Source: Pseudomonas bharatica CSV86 (GTDB lineage Bacteria; Pseudomonadota; Gammaproteobacteria; Pseudomonadales; Pseudomonadaceae). From it: a stretch of DNA of 64,000 nt. Below the pieces are notes generated by a model. It saw only the letters and a list, made by a program, of their open reading frames with translations, did not search any database and was not told where the DNA came from. A program made the position numbers and the translations under genes. The stretch covers positions 199,001 to 263,000 of the forward strand of contig NZ_AMWJ02000007.1 of the NCBI RefSeq assembly GCF_000319305.2. The letters are read 5' to 3'. Below are positions 1 through 8,535 of this stretch, piece by piece. Every line of letters begins with the position of its first letter. The first letter of the stretch is position 1.

Positions 1-464
1 TAGTCGTAGCAGGGCTTGTCGAGGTTATCGGAGGCGTCCACCAGTTGCAGCTTGCCGCCGGCATCGCGGCGGAACAGGCTGAATTCGGGTTCCAGGCCGG
101 TGTTCAGGGTCCAGCCCTTGGCTTTCAGGCGCTCGACCTGCTGTTGCAGGACATAGCGGGTGTCATACGGCCAGGGCTCGCCGTTGACATGGCCGATGCA
201 GACGATGCGCCCGTAGCCTGGCTGCCAGGGCACCGGAATCAGGGTGGAGAGATCGCCACGGGCCATGAAGTCCGGGCCGTGGGGTTCCATGCCCATGCCG
301 CAGATGGCGAAACCGGCAAAGCCGGCGCCATCCTCGGCGACCGCCTTGAGGCCGGTGACCGGGACGGACTTTGTCTTCGCGGCGCCATGGATATCGACGA
401 ACTGGGCCAGCACGTACTTGATGCCGTGCTGTTCGATGATGCGCTGCGTTTCAACTGGCAACAT
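1..464 (-). CDS. glnT: Type III glutamine synthetase / gamma-glutamylmethylamide synthetase, N-terminal part
   Basis: Partial gene running off the left edge; 154 codons are present. The frame starts at an ATG (464) preceded by AGGAG. The beta-grasp domain shows VDIHG (about residues 23-27), and the catalytic domain begins with the metal-binding EPEF motif (about 125-128). The stretch GHVNGEPWPYDTRYVLQQQV is typical of GlnT/GmaS proteins, which ligate ammonia or methylamine to glutamate with ATP. It is divergent from the XRE regulator and the purU-folD-mgdABCD operon. That setting favours gamma-glutamylmethylamide synthetase (GmaS), the first step of the N-methylglutamate pathway. Family assignment is secure; the substrate is inferred from context. 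Confidence 0.85.
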   Translation of the reverse strand, partial: MLPVETQRIIEQHGIKYVLAQFVDIHGAAKTKSVPVTGLKAVAEDGAGFAGFAICGMGMEPHGPDFMARGDLSTLIPVPWQPGYGRIVCIGHVNGEPWPYDTRYVLQQQVERLKAKGWTLNTGLEPEFSLFRRDAGGKLQLVDASDNLDKPCYD

Positions 465-540
465 GGGTCTTCACTCCTGAAAAGGGCAAGGCGGTCGAAT
501 AAGGCAGGAGAACAAGGTTCGGGTGAGGCTGATTCCAACA

Positions 541-557
541 AGGAAATTTAGTTTCCT
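541..557. promoter_or_regulatory. Palindrome upstream of glnT, candidate XRE-regulator operator
   Basis: AGGAAATTTAGTTTCCT is a perfect inverted repeat (6-bp arms, 5-bp spacer) about 77 bp upstream of the glnT start. TTTCCTG recurs at 724-730 just before the XRE gene and at 1482-1488 before purU. A related palindrome lies at 1553-1567. Sharing of the motif by three transcription units of one pathway suggests the operator of the adjacent XRE-cupin regulator. The binding itself is inference. Confidence 0.45.
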
Positions 558-574
558 GACAGGAATGCAAGGCG

Positions 575-699
575 CTTGCCAGTTTTCAAGACACAGGAAG
601 AAATGGCCCCGGCGTTGCACCGGCCTGCTGTTTATATGGGAAACTCTCTTTCATCCGAGGAAAGTCCCGACCATCACTCACGCCAGGTCGGGATTTTTT
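575..699 (+). ncRNA. Candidate small RNA or terminated leader ahead of the XRE regulator gene
   Basis: The region holds a hairpin (CTTTC/GAAAG, 648-664) followed directly by a strong intrinsic terminator (665-699). The terminator lies 60 bp upstream of the plus-strand XRE gene and inside the divergent promoter region, so it does not end any visible gene. Either a short RNA of about 100-130 nt is made here, or the XRE transcript has an attenuated leader. The 5' end is a guess. I do not recognise a known family. Confidence 0.35.
665..699 (+). terminator. Rho-independent terminator
   Basis: TCCCGACC (665-672) pairs perfectly with GGTCGGGA (686-693) over a 13-nt loop and is followed by six T (694-699). 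The structure is oriented for plus-strand transcription. Confidence 0.75.
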
Positions 700-758
700 G
701 CACTTTCTCAGTGCGAAATTAATTTTCCTGAACCGAAAACAAGCAGGATCGACCGACC

Positions 759-1352
759 GTGACCACCGAGAACCCACCCCGCCTTCGCCTGGAGCAGTAC
801 CTGGGCATGCAGATACGTCGCGAGCGCCAGGCGCAGGAACTGAAGCTGGCGGATGTCGCGCGCATCGCCGGAATCAGCCAGGGCATGCTGAGCAAGATCG
901 AGAACGCCCAGGTGTCCACCAGCCTGGATATCCTCAGCCGCCTGTGCGACGTGCTGGGCATGCCCATGTCCAAGCTGTTCAGCCAGTACGACCAGCCCGA
1001 TGGCAGCGCAATCCTGGTCAAGAGCGGCGAGGGCCTGGAAGTGGTAAGGCGCGGGACCGAGAAAGGCCATACCTATCACCTGCTCAACCACACCCGCGGG
1101 CCGAAAAAGAACTTCGAGGCGTACATGGTGACCATGGACGATGCGAGTGAGGAGTTCCCCACCTTCGCCCACCCGGGCACCGAGTTCCTGCATCTGCTGG
1201 AGGGCGAACTGGTGTACCGGCATGGCAACCAGCTGTACCCCATGCAGGCCGGCGACAGCCTGACCTTCGACGGCGATGTGCCCCATGGGCCGGAGAAACT
1301 GGTGCAGGTGCCGATCAGGTTGTTGTCGATCATGAACTATGGGAATGACTGA
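759..1352 (+). CDS. XRE-family transcriptional regulator with C-terminal cupin domain
   Basis: 197 aa, starting at GTG (759) with AGGA 11 bases upstream. Residues about 15-70 form an XRE helix-turn-helix (LADVARIAGISQGMLSKIEN). Residues about 120-190 form a cupin barrel with HPGTEFLHLLEGEL and the later HGPEK motif. This architecture is common in regulators of polyamine, amino-acid and C1 catabolism, where the cupin senses a small metabolite. Its position between glnT and purU-folD-mgdABCD makes it the likely regulator of both units. The ligand is unknown. Confidence 0.9.
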   Translation: MTTENPPRLRLEQYLGMQIRRERQAQELKLADVARIAGISQGMLSKIENAQVSTSLDILSRLCDVLGMPMSKLFSQYDQPDGSAILVKSGEGLEVVRRGTEKGHTYHLLNHTRGPKKNFEAYMVTMDDASEEFPTFAHPGTEFLHLLEGELVYRHGNQLYPMQAGDSLTFDGDVPHGPEKLVQVPIRLLSIMNYGND

Positions 1353-1370
1353 AGTTCTCTAGTGCTCTTC

Positions 1371-1449
1371 AGGGCCTCATCGCTGGCAACCCAGCTCCCA
1401 CAGGCTGCTCGGATCCCTGTGGGAGCTGGCTTGCCAGCGATAGGGCCCT
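1371..1449. repeat. REP inverted pair (type A)
   Basis: Two facing copies of the CTGTGGGAGCTGGCTTGCCA type element, ending in CGAT plus GAGG or AGGG, enclose a short spacer. The left arm has one change (GGCAACCCAGC). It lies in the 307-bp gap between the XRE gene and purU. Confidence 0.85.
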
Positions 1450-1481
1450 GAGCCCCACCACAAACATCCCCTGCCCTTCAG

Positions 1482-1567
1482 TTTCCTGCCAAGATAAAAA
1501 TTTTCCCCACAGGCTAGACCTGCACCTTCCTTTCGCCTATAAAAGCGCAAAAGGAATATTTTATTCC
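1482..1567. promoter_or_regulatory. Upstream regulatory region of purU-folD-mgdABCD
   Basis: The A+T-rich stretch carries TTTCCTG (1482-1488) and the 15-bp palindrome GGAATATTTTATTCC (1553-1567), about 90 bp before purU. Both resemble the palindrome upstream of glnT. They are probable operators of the XRE-cupin regulator and mark the promoter of the C1 operon. No -35/-10 pair was assigned. Confidence 0.45.
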
Positions 1568-1659
1568 CACGAATAAATAATTTTCACCGATCAAATACCG
1601 CTTCACCGCTGAAATTTCCGCCTTGCGACCGCTGCCGCCACTTCATCCGAGGACCCGAA

Positions 1660-2526
1660 ATGCATCACGCCACCAGCCACTACATCCTCAAGATCAGCTG
1701 TCCGGCCACCTCCGGCATCGTCGCGGCGGTCACCACCTACCTGGCGGAAAAAGGCTGCTACATCAGCGAGATGTCGCAGTTCGACGACGACACCAGCGGG
1801 CGCTTCTTCATGCGCGCGGTGTTCCGTTTCAACGACAACTACGAAGGCGACATCGACGAGGTCGAGCAAGGCTTCGATGCCGTGGCCAGGCGCCTGGACA
1901 TGGAGTGGAGCCTGCACGGCAGCAACCAGCCGATGCGCGTGCTGCTGATGGTGAGCAAATACGATCATTGCCTGGCCGACCTGCTCTACCGCCACCACAA
2001 GGGCGAGATGGACATGCAGATCACCGCCATCGTCTCCAACCACCTCGACCTGCGCCCCATGGCCGAGCGCGAAGGCATCCGCTTCATCTACCTGCCGGTG
2101 ACCAAGGACACCAAGTCCCGCCAGGAATCGGCCCTGCTGCAGATCATCGAGGAAACCGGGACCGAACTGGTGGTACTGGCCCGCTACATGCAGATCCTCT
2201 CCGATGACCTCTGCAAACAGCTTGCCGGCCGCGCCATCAACATCCACCACTCGTTCCTGCCCGGCTTCAAGGGCGCCAAGCCGTACCACCAGGCCTATGC
2301 CCGCGGCGTCAAGCTGATCGGCGCCACCGCCCACTACGTCACCTCCGATCTCGACGAAGGGCCGATCATCGAACAGGAAGTGCAACGCGTGGACCACGCC
2401 TACCTCGCCGACGACCTGGTGAGTGTCGGCCGCGATACCGAAACAGTGGCCCTGTCCAAGGCGGTGAAATACCACCTCGAGCACCGGGTCTTCCTCAATG
2501 GCGACCGTACGGTGATCTTCCGGTGA
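1660..2526 (+). CDS. purU: Formyltetrahydrofolate deformylase
   Basis: 288 aa with GAGGA before the ATG. An N-terminal ACT domain (about residues 5-85) precedes a formyltransferase-type hydrolase domain. The latter has SNHLDLRP, the catalytic-region NIHHSFLPGFKGAKPYHQA, and TSDLDEGPIIEQE. It hydrolyses 10-formyl-THF to formate and THF. As first gene of the operon, with GTGA overlap to folD, it probably serves as the formate exit of the C1 module rather than purine synthesis. Pseudomonads usually have further purU copies elsewhere. Confidence 0.95.
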   Translation: MHHATSHYILKISCPATSGIVAAVTTYLAEKGCYISEMSQFDDDTSGRFFMRAVFRFNDNYEGDIDEVEQGFDAVARRLDMEWSLHGSNQPMRVLLMVSKYDHCLADLLYRHHKGEMDMQITAIVSNHLDLRPMAEREGIRFIYLPVTKDTKSRQESALLQIIEETGTELVVLARYMQILSDDLCKQLAGRAINIHHSFLPGFKGAKPYHQAYARGVKLIGATAHYVTSDLDEGPIIEQEVQRVDHAYLADDLVSVGRDTETVALSKAVKYHLEHRVFLNGDRTVIFR

Positions 2527-3416
2527 ATACTCCAGCCCCCATCAAGCTGATCGACGGCAAGGCCGCCGCTGCCCGCGTGATCGCGGAAGTGAAGACGCAG
2601 GTCGCGGCCATGAAGAACCAGGGCATCGCCCCCGCACTGACGGTGATCCTCGTCGGCCAGGACCCGGCCAGCCAGGTCTACGTGCGCAACAAGGTGCTGC
2701 GCGCCGAGGAATGCGGCATTCGCTCCGAGGAGCACCGGCTGCCGGCCGACACCAGCGAGGCCACCCTGCTCGCCCTGATCGGCGAGCTGAATGCCGACGC
2801 CAGCGTCCATGGCATCCTTGTGCAACTGCCGCTGCCGGCCCATATCGATGAAACCCGGGTGCTCCAGGCCATCGACCCGCTCAAGGACGTCGATGGTTTC
2901 CACGCCGAGAACGTCGGTGGCCTCAGCCAGGGCCGCGACGTGCTCACCCCCTGCACACCTGCCGGCTGCATGCGCCTGCTGGAGGACAGCATGGGCGACC
3001 TCAGCGGCAAGCACGCCGTGGTCATCGGCCGCTCCAACATCGTCGGCAAGCCCATGGCCGCCCTGCTGCTCAAGGCCCATTGCACGGTGACCGTGGTTCA
3101 TTCGCGCAGCGCTAATCTGAAGGAGCTGTGCCGCCAGGCGGATATCGTCGTCGCCGCCGTCGGCCGCCCGCGCCTGGTCGACGCCGACTGGCTCAAGCCC
3201 GGCGCGGTGGTGATCGATGTCGGCATCAACCGCATCACCGAGGGCGAGCGCTCGCGCTTGGTCGGCGACGTAGACTTCGACAGCGCCCTGCCCAAGGTCG
3301 CGGCCATCACCCCGGTACCCGGCGGCGTCGGCCCGATGACCATTGCCTTCCTGATGAAAAACACCCTGACCGCCGCGCGCCTGCAGCAGGAGGCACCATG
3401 CCCTTCAATCTCCTGA
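2523..3416 (+). CDS. folD: Bifunctional methylene-THF dehydrogenase / methenyl-THF cyclohydrolase
   Basis: 297 aa, GTG start overlapping the purU stop (GTGA), which implies translational coupling. It shows the YVRNK active-site lysine motif, GILVQLPLPAH, PCTPAG, the dinucleotide-binding VVIGRSNIVGKPMA and the C-terminal TPVPGGVGPMTIAFLMKNT. It oxidises methylene-THF to formyl-THF with NADP. This copy is embedded in the methylamine operon and is likely dedicated to carbon released by MgdABCD. Its 3' end overlaps mgdA by 19 bp. Confidence 0.95.
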   Translation: MNTPAPIKLIDGKAAAARVIAEVKTQVAAMKNQGIAPALTVILVGQDPASQVYVRNKVLRAEECGIRSEEHRLPADTSEATLLALIGELNADASVHGILVQLPLPAHIDETRVLQAIDPLKDVDGFHAENVGGLSQGRDVLTPCTPAGCMRLLEDSMGDLSGKHAVVIGRSNIVGKPMAALLLKAHCTVTVVHSRSANLKELCRQADIVVAAVGRPRLVDADWLKPGAVVIDVGINRITEGERSRLVGDVDFDSALPKVAAITPVPGGVGPMTIAFLMKNTLTAARLQQEAPCPSIS

Positions 3417-4639
3417 AATACGGCCTGAGTTCCGAGTACCCGGCGGAGGTCGACCTGCCGCCGCCAACCGAGCTGAAGTCTTCCTACGACGTGGTGATCA
3501 TCGGCGGCGGCGGCCATGGCCTGGCCATCGCCTATTACCTGGCGAAGTACCACGGCATCACCAATGTCGCGGTGCTGGAGAAGTCCTACCTGGGTGGCGG
3601 CAACACAGCGCGCAACACGGCGGTGATCCGCTCCAATTACCTGACCAGCGAAGGCGTGCGCTTCTATATCGAGTCGGTGCGGCTGTTCCAGGAGCTGTCC
3701 AACGAGTTCGACTTCAACATCATGTATTCCGAGCGCGGCCAACTGACTCTCGCCCACACCGACGCCACGGTGCGCGCCTTCCGCCAGCGTGCGGAAGTGA
3801 ACAAGCACTTCGGCGGGCGTACCGAGATGATCGACCGCCAGCAGATCCGCGAACTGGTTCCCACCCTGAACCTCGACCCGGGCCATATCCCGGTGCTCGC
3901 CGGCCTCTGGCATATCGACGGCGCCACCGCCCGCCACGACGCCGTGGCCTGGGGCTACGCCAAGCAGGCCGCCAAGCGCGGCGTGGAAATCCACCAGCTC
4001 ACCGAAGTCCAGGACCTGGTCATCGAGAACGGTCGCATCACCGCCGTGAAGACCAACCGCGGCACGGTGAAATGCGGCTGCGCGGTGCAGGCCATTGCCG
4101 GCGCCAGCTCGCTGATGCTGAAGAAAGCCGGGATCCGCGCGCCGATCCACACCTACCCGTTGCAGGCCATGGTCACCCAGCCGTTCAAACCGTTCCTCGA
4201 TCCGTTGGTGAGTTCCTCGGCCCTGCACTGCTACGTGCAGCAGACCAGCCGTGGCGAGATCGTCTTCGGCGGTGGCTCCGACCCGTACCCGCTGTACAAC
4301 ACCCGCTCGACCCTGGACCTCAAGGAAAGCCTGCTGGCCCATGCCATCGAGATGTTCCCGTTCATGGCCAACGCCAGGCTGATGCGGCAGTGGGCCGGGA
4401 TCACCGACATGACCCCGGACTACAGCCCGATCATGGGCCTGTCGCCGGTGAAGAATTACTACCTCGACGCCGGCTGGGGCACCTGGGGCTTCAAGTCCAC
4501 GCCGATCTGCGGCAAGACCATGGCCGAGCTGGTCGCCAGCGGCGGCCGCGTGCCGGAGCTGATCAAGCCGTTCGCCCTGGAGCGCTTCAGCACCTTCCAG
4601 CAAGTCAACGAAATGGGCGCCACCGCGGCCAGCCACTAA
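3398..4639 (+). CDS. mgdA: N-methylglutamate dehydrogenase subunit A (sarcosine oxidase beta-like flavoprotein)
   Basis: 413 aa. The frame is open upstream of 3398, but the ATG at 3398 gives the family length, with GCAGGAGG as ribosome binding site. The FAD-binding Rossmann motif VVIIGGGGHG lies at about residues 32-41. LWHIDGATARHDAVAWGYA (about 171-188) matches the region where SoxB-type subunits bind FMN covalently through a histidine. It oxidises an N-methyl group. Sarcosine oxidase SoxB is the alternative name; the glnT, purU and folD context favours N-methylglutamate. The start overlaps folD. Confidence 0.85.
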   Translation: MPFNLLKYGLSSEYPAEVDLPPPTELKSSYDVVIIGGGGHGLAIAYYLAKYHGITNVAVLEKSYLGGGNTARNTAVIRSNYLTSEGVRFYIESVRLFQELSNEFDFNIMYSERGQLTLAHTDATVRAFRQRAEVNKHFGGRTEMIDRQQIRELVPTLNLDPGHIPVLAGLWHIDGATARHDAVAWGYAKQAAKRGVEIHQLTEVQDLVIENGRITAVKTNRGTVKCGCAVQAIAGASSLMLKKAGIRAPIHTYPLQAMVTQPFKPFLDPLVSSSALHCYVQQTSRGEIVFGGGSDPYPLYNTRSTLDLKESLLAHAIEMFPFMANARLMRQWAGITDMTPDYSPIMGLSPVKNYYLDAGWGTWGFKSTPICGKTMAELVASGGRVPELIKPFALERFSTFQQVNEMGATAASH

Positions 4640-4649
4640 GGGGAATCCC

Positions 4650-4949
4650 ATGAAGATCATGAATTGCCCGCTCAACGGGCCAAGAAACATCAGCGAGTTC
4701 ACCTACGGCGGCGAATTCAAGGTGATGCCCGACCCGGCCACGTGCAGCGACGCCGAGTGGGCCGACTACGTGTTCAACAGCGACAACGAGGCCGGGGTGG
4801 TGCGCGAGTGGTGGATGCACAACGCCTCCAGCTACTGGTTCCTCGCCGAGCGCCACACGGTCACCGACCAGATCATTCGCACCTTCGACGCGAAGGAAGT
4901 GTTCAACCAGCGGGTCGAGTTCAAGGCCCATGAGGAGGGCGTCGCATGA
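4650..4949 (+). CDS. mgdB: N-methylglutamate dehydrogenase subunit B (sarcosine oxidase delta-like)
   Basis: 99 aa small subunit with GGGGA before the ATG. It keeps the SoxD-family plan: CPLNGPRNISEFTYGGE near the N terminus, and EWWMHNASSYWF followed by TVTDQI. Classical SoxD binds zinc with C-x2-C plus His and Cys. Here the second Cys (after CPL) is Asn, and the later Cys of the H-x3-C motif is Ser, so two of four ligands appear lost. It overlaps mgdC by ATGA, as expected for subunits of one complex. Confidence 0.8.
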   Translation: MKIMNCPLNGPRNISEFTYGGEFKVMPDPATCSDAEWADYVFNSDNEAGVVREWWMHNASSYWFLAERHTVTDQIIRTFDAKEVFNQRVEFKAHEEGVA

Positions 4950-7843
4950 GCCGCCTGGCCGCCCCGATGGGCCTGCTGATCGACCGCGATCAGCCCCTGC
5001 GTTTCAGTTTCGATGGCACCGACTACCAGGGTTTCGCCGGCGACAGCATCGCCAGTGCCCTGCTTGCCAATGGCCGCTGGTTGCTGTCGCGTTCGTTCAA
5101 GTACCACCGCCCGCGCGGCCCGCTGACCATGGCCGGGCAGGATGCCAACACCCTGGTGCAACTGCCGGACGAACCCAACGTGCTGGCCGATGCCCAAGGC
5201 CTGGCGGCCGGGATGACCGTCACCGGACAGAACTTCAACGGCTCGCTGGACAGCGACCGCGACGCGTACCTCGGCAAGTTCTCGCGCTTCATGCCGGTGG
5301 GCTTCTACTACCGTTCGTTCTTCAAGCCCAAGGGCATGTGGAAGATCTGGGAACCGCTGATTCGCAAGAAGGCGGGGCTCGGCGTGCTGGACTTGAACTT
5401 CAAGCCGCAGTACTACGACAAGGCTTATCTCTTCGTTGACGTGGCCGTGGTCGGCGCGGGCCCGGCGGGCCTCAGCGCTTCACTCACCGCGGCCAACGCC
5501 GGCGCCCGGGTGCTGCTGATCGAACAGCAGCCGGTGCTCGGCGGCTCGCTGACCTACGCCCGCTTCGACGCCGAAGGCCGGCGCGCCGACGCCCTGCGCC
5601 ACGAACTGCTCGCCGCCGTGCAAGGCCACGCCAATATCCAGGTACTGACCCAGGCCACCTGCAATGCCTGGTTCACCGACAACTACCTGCCGGTGATCCA
5701 GGGCAAGCGCATGTACAAGGTACGGGCGAAGCAATGCATCGTCGCCGCAGGCTCCTTCGACCAGCCGGTGGTGTTCCGCAACAACGACCTGCCGGGTGTG
5801 ATGCTCGCCAGTGCGGCGCAGCGCCTGATGAAGCTGTATGCGGTCAAGCCGGGCAAATGCGCCGTGGTGCTGACCGGCAACGATGACGGTTACCTCGCCG
5901 CGCTCGATCTGGCCGACCAGGGTGTGCAGGTGGCAGCGCTGGTGGACATGCGGGTGCAGCCAGCCGATGCGGCATTGAAAGTGGCACTGGAGAAACGCGG
6001 GATTGCGCTGCACCTGGGCAGCACGGTGTACGAGGCGCTGCACGACAAAGGCATGCGCCACGTCAGTGGCGTGGAGATTCGCCGCATCACGGCCCAAGGC
6101 CAGGTGGCCGGGCAGGGCCTGACGCTCGCCTGCGACCTGCTGTGCATGTCGGCAGGCTACATGCCGGTGTACCAGTTGTTGTGCCAGGCCGGCGGCAAGC
6201 TGGCCTACGATGAGCATCGCGCCGAGTTCGCCATCACCGGCCTGCCGGATGGCCTCAGCGTCGCCGGCTCGGTGAACGGCCGGCATCAACTGGACAACGT
6301 GCTGCTCGATGGCAGCCGGGTCGCGGCTGCCGCCGTGCAGGCACTGGGTCTGGAGCCTGGCGTGGGCAGCGCAGACTTCACCGGCGAGGCCCGGGTCAAC
6401 TTCGAATGGCCGATCTTCGCTCACCCCAAAGGCAAGGATTTCGTCGACTTCGACGAGGACCTGCAAGTGCGCGATATCGTCAACGCCACGCGCCATGGTT
6501 ATCGCGACGTGCAGTTGGTCAAGCGCTTCTCCACGGTGGGCATGGGCCCCTCGCAAGGCCGTCACTCGGCGCTGCCGACGGCACGCCTGGTGGCCCAGGC
6601 GACCCAGCGCAGCATCAGCGAGACCGGCGTGACCACGGCGCGTCCGCCGTTCGAAGCGGAGAAGCTGGCCCATGTGGCCGGTCGCGCCTTCGATCCGTAT
6701 CGCCATACGGCCATGCACAGCCGCCATGTGGCCGCAGGTGCCAAGCTGATGCCTGCCGGTATCTGGCAGCGTCCCGCCTACTACGGCAAGGCGGATGAGC
6801 GCGAGCGCTGCATGCAGGAAGAAGTCCGGCATGTACGGGAAAAGGTCGGCCTGATCGACGTCTCGACCCTGGGCGGCCTGGACGTGCGCGGCCCGGATGC
6901 CGCCGAACTGCTGGAGCGTATGTACACCATGCCGTTCAACAAGCAACCGGTCGGCCGGACCCGCTACGGGCTGATGACCAACGAGCATGGCGTGGTGATC
7001 GACGATGGTGTGGTTGCACGCCTGTCCGAGCGGCATTTCTACGTGACCGCCACCACCAGCGGCGTCGACCGCATCTTCCAGCAGATGCTCAAGTGGAATG
7101 CGCAATGGCGCCTGGACGTGGATATCGCCAACGTCACCGCGGCGCTGGCAGCGGTGAACGTGGCCGGGCCGTTGTCGCGCAAGGTGATGGAAAAGATCTG
7201 CAGCGATGTAGACCTCTCGGCCGAAGGCTTCCCTTACCTCGGCGTGCGTACCGGCAGCGTTTCGGGAATTCCGGCACGCTTGATGCGGGTCGGCTTCGTC
7301 GGTGAACTGGGCTACGAAATCCACGTGCCGGCCCGACATGGCGGCAAGCTCTGGGATGTGCTGATGGAGGCCGGCGCCGAGTTCGGGATCCGTCCGTTCG
7401 GCGTGGAAAGCCAGCGCTTGCTGCGCCTGGAGAAGGGACACGTGATCATCAGCCAGGACACCGACGGCATGACCCATCCCGGCGAAATCGACATGCAGTG
7501 GGCGATCGGGCGCAAGAAGCCGTTCTTCGTCGGCAAGCGCTCCATCGAGATCCTCGAGCGCCAGCCGCTCAAGCGCAAGCTGGTGGGCTTCACCTTGCCC
7601 AAGGGCAGCTCGCAACCGCTCGAGGGGCACCTGGTACTCAAGGGCGCGGATATCAGCGGCAACGTCACCTCCTGCGAATACTCCAGCACGCTGGGGCAAA
7701 TCATCGGGCTGGCCTATGCCGGGGCCGACCAGGCCGAGCCGGGGATGCGCATTCCGATCCGTGTGGAAGGTGGCGAAATCGTCCAGGCCACCGTGGTGAA
7801 ACTGCCGTTCTTCGATCCCGACAACCAGCGCCAGGAGCTCTGA
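4946..7843 (+). CDS. mgdC: N-methylglutamate dehydrogenase subunit C (sarcosine oxidase alpha-like)
   Basis: 965 aa. The domain order is that of SoxA. An N-terminal ferredoxin-like domain (1-165, no cysteines) precedes a nucleotide-binding domain with VVGAGPAGLSA (about 168-178). A middle oxidoreductase region follows, and the C-terminal third resembles the glycine-cleavage T protein (YGLMTNEHGVVIDDGV, RLEKGHVIISQDTDGMTHP). The T-like domain would transfer the methyl carbon to tetrahydrofolate. ATGA overlap with mgdB. Confidence 0.88.
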   Translation: MSRLAAPMGLLIDRDQPLRFSFDGTDYQGFAGDSIASALLANGRWLLSRSFKYHRPRGPLTMAGQDANTLVQLPDEPNVLADAQGLAAGMTVTGQNFNGSLDSDRDAYLGKFSRFMPVGFYYRSFFKPKGMWKIWEPLIRKKAGLGVLDLNFKPQYYDKAYLFVDVAVVGAGPAGLSASLTAANAGARVLLIEQQPVLGGSLTYARFDAEGRRADALRHELLAAVQGHANIQVLTQATCNAWFTDNYLPVIQGKRMYKVRAKQCIVAAGSFDQPVVFRNNDLPGVMLASAAQRLMKLYAVKPGKCAVVLTGNDDGYLAALDLADQGVQVAALVDMRVQPADAALKVALEKRGIALHLGSTVYEALHDKGMRHVSGVEIRRITAQGQVAGQGLTLACDLLCMSAGYMPVYQLLCQAGGKLAYDEHRAEFAITGLPDGLSVAGSVNGRHQLDNVLLDGSRVAAAAVQALGLEPGVGSADFTGEARVNFEWPIFAHPKGKDFVDFDEDLQVRDIVNATRHGYRDVQLVKRFSTVGMGPSQGRHSALPTARLVAQATQRSISETGVTTARPPFEAEKLAHVAGRAFDPYRHTAMHSRHVAAGAKLMPAGIWQRPAYYGKADERERCMQEEVRHVREKVGLIDVSTLGGLDVRGPDAAELLERMYTMPFNKQPVGRTRYGLMTNEHGVVIDDGVVARLSERHFYVTATTSGVDRIFQQMLKWNAQWRLDVDIANVTAALAAVNVAGPLSRKVMEKICSDVDLSAEGFPYLGVRTGSVSGIPARLMRVGFVGELGYEIHVPARHGGKLWDVLMEAGAEFGIRPFGVESQRLLRLEKGHVIISQDTDGMTHPGEIDMQWAIGRKKPFFVGKRSIEILERQPLKRKLVGFTLPKGSSQPLEGHLVLKGADISGNVTSCEYSSTLGQIIGLAYAGADQAEPGMRIPIRVEGGEIVQATVVKLPFFDPDNQRQEL

Positions 7844-7846
7844 GCC

Positions 7847-8416
7847 ATGACCAGTCTCAATCCTATCGAGCGCTGTGCGCTCATCGACCTGACCGACCTG
7901 CCACGGGTGGGTTTCCGTGGCCTGGATGCCGCGCAATGGCTGACGGCAAGCGGCTACTCCTTGCCGGAGGCGCCCAACCGGGCGGTGCTGTGCGGGGATG
8001 GAACCCTGGTGGCGCGGCTGTCGCAGACCGAATATTTCCTGCTGGGCAGCCTGTCGGACCGGGGGCAACGGCTTGCCTCGGAAGAAGCGGGCTGGGTGTT
8101 GGGCGAGGAGCGCAACTACCTGCTGCCACGGCAGGACAGCCATGCCTGGTTGCAGTTGTCCGGAAAGCATGTGGCCGAGGTGATGGCGAAGATCTGCGGC
8201 GTGGACCTGCGGGCCGAGGCGTTCCCGGTGGGGAGCGTGGCGCAGACCTCGGTGGCACGCTTGAATGTCATCGTGATCAACGCCGGGAGCGCGGAATTGG
8301 CGAAGTTCCATCTGCTCTGTGACCGGGCTTCGCTGGAGTATTTCCAGGCTGCGGTGCTGGATGCCATGGGGGAGTTTGGTGGGGTGCCGGTGGCCCTGGA
8401 TAACTTGCTCGGCTGA
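7847..8416 (+). CDS. mgdD: N-methylglutamate dehydrogenase subunit D (sarcosine oxidase gamma-like)
   Basis: 189 aa, three bases after mgdC. It resembles SoxG, a small subunit with a partial T-protein fold (CALIDLTDLPRVGFRGLDAAQWL; QTSVARLNVIVI near the C terminus). The subunit contacts the alpha subunit near the folate site. Order beta-delta-alpha-gamma (A-B-C-D) is the canonical order for this heterotetramer. It is the last gene of the operon; a REP pair follows. Confidence 0.82.
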   Translation: MTSLNPIERCALIDLTDLPRVGFRGLDAAQWLTASGYSLPEAPNRAVLCGDGTLVARLSQTEYFLLGSLSDRGQRLASEEAGWVLGEERNYLLPRQDSHAWLQLSGKHVAEVMAKICGVDLRAEAFPVGSVAQTSVARLNVIVINAGSAELAKFHLLCDRASLEYFQAAVLDAMGEFGGVPVALDNLLG

Positions 8417-8430
8417 TTTGTCGTTGCTGA

Positions 8431-8535
8431 TGGCCCTATCGCTGGCAAGCCAGCTCCCACAAGGTCCGCGTCGAGCACAGATTATGTGGCTGACTCCAAA
8501 CCCTGTGGGAGCTGGCTTGCCAGCGATGAGGCCCG
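8431..8535. repeat. REP inverted pair (type A)
   Basis: Two facing 28-30 bp REP units (ATCGCTGGCAAGCCAGCTCC and its reverse complement) are separated by about 45 bp. The pair lies between mgdD and the IclR gene. Confidence 0.9.

Noticed and set aside
657..667. GAGGAAAGTCC resembles the conserved start of bacterial RNase P RNA
   Set aside because: Only about 11 bases fit; none of the other conserved RNase P RNA blocks is nearby and the region ends in a terminator 30 bases later.
3398..8416. Annotation as plain sarcosine oxidase soxBDAG
   Set aside because: Possible by homology, but the glnT/GmaS-type ligase, absence of glyA and altered zinc motif of the small subunit favour N-methylglutamate dehydrogenase. 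Kept as the alternative.
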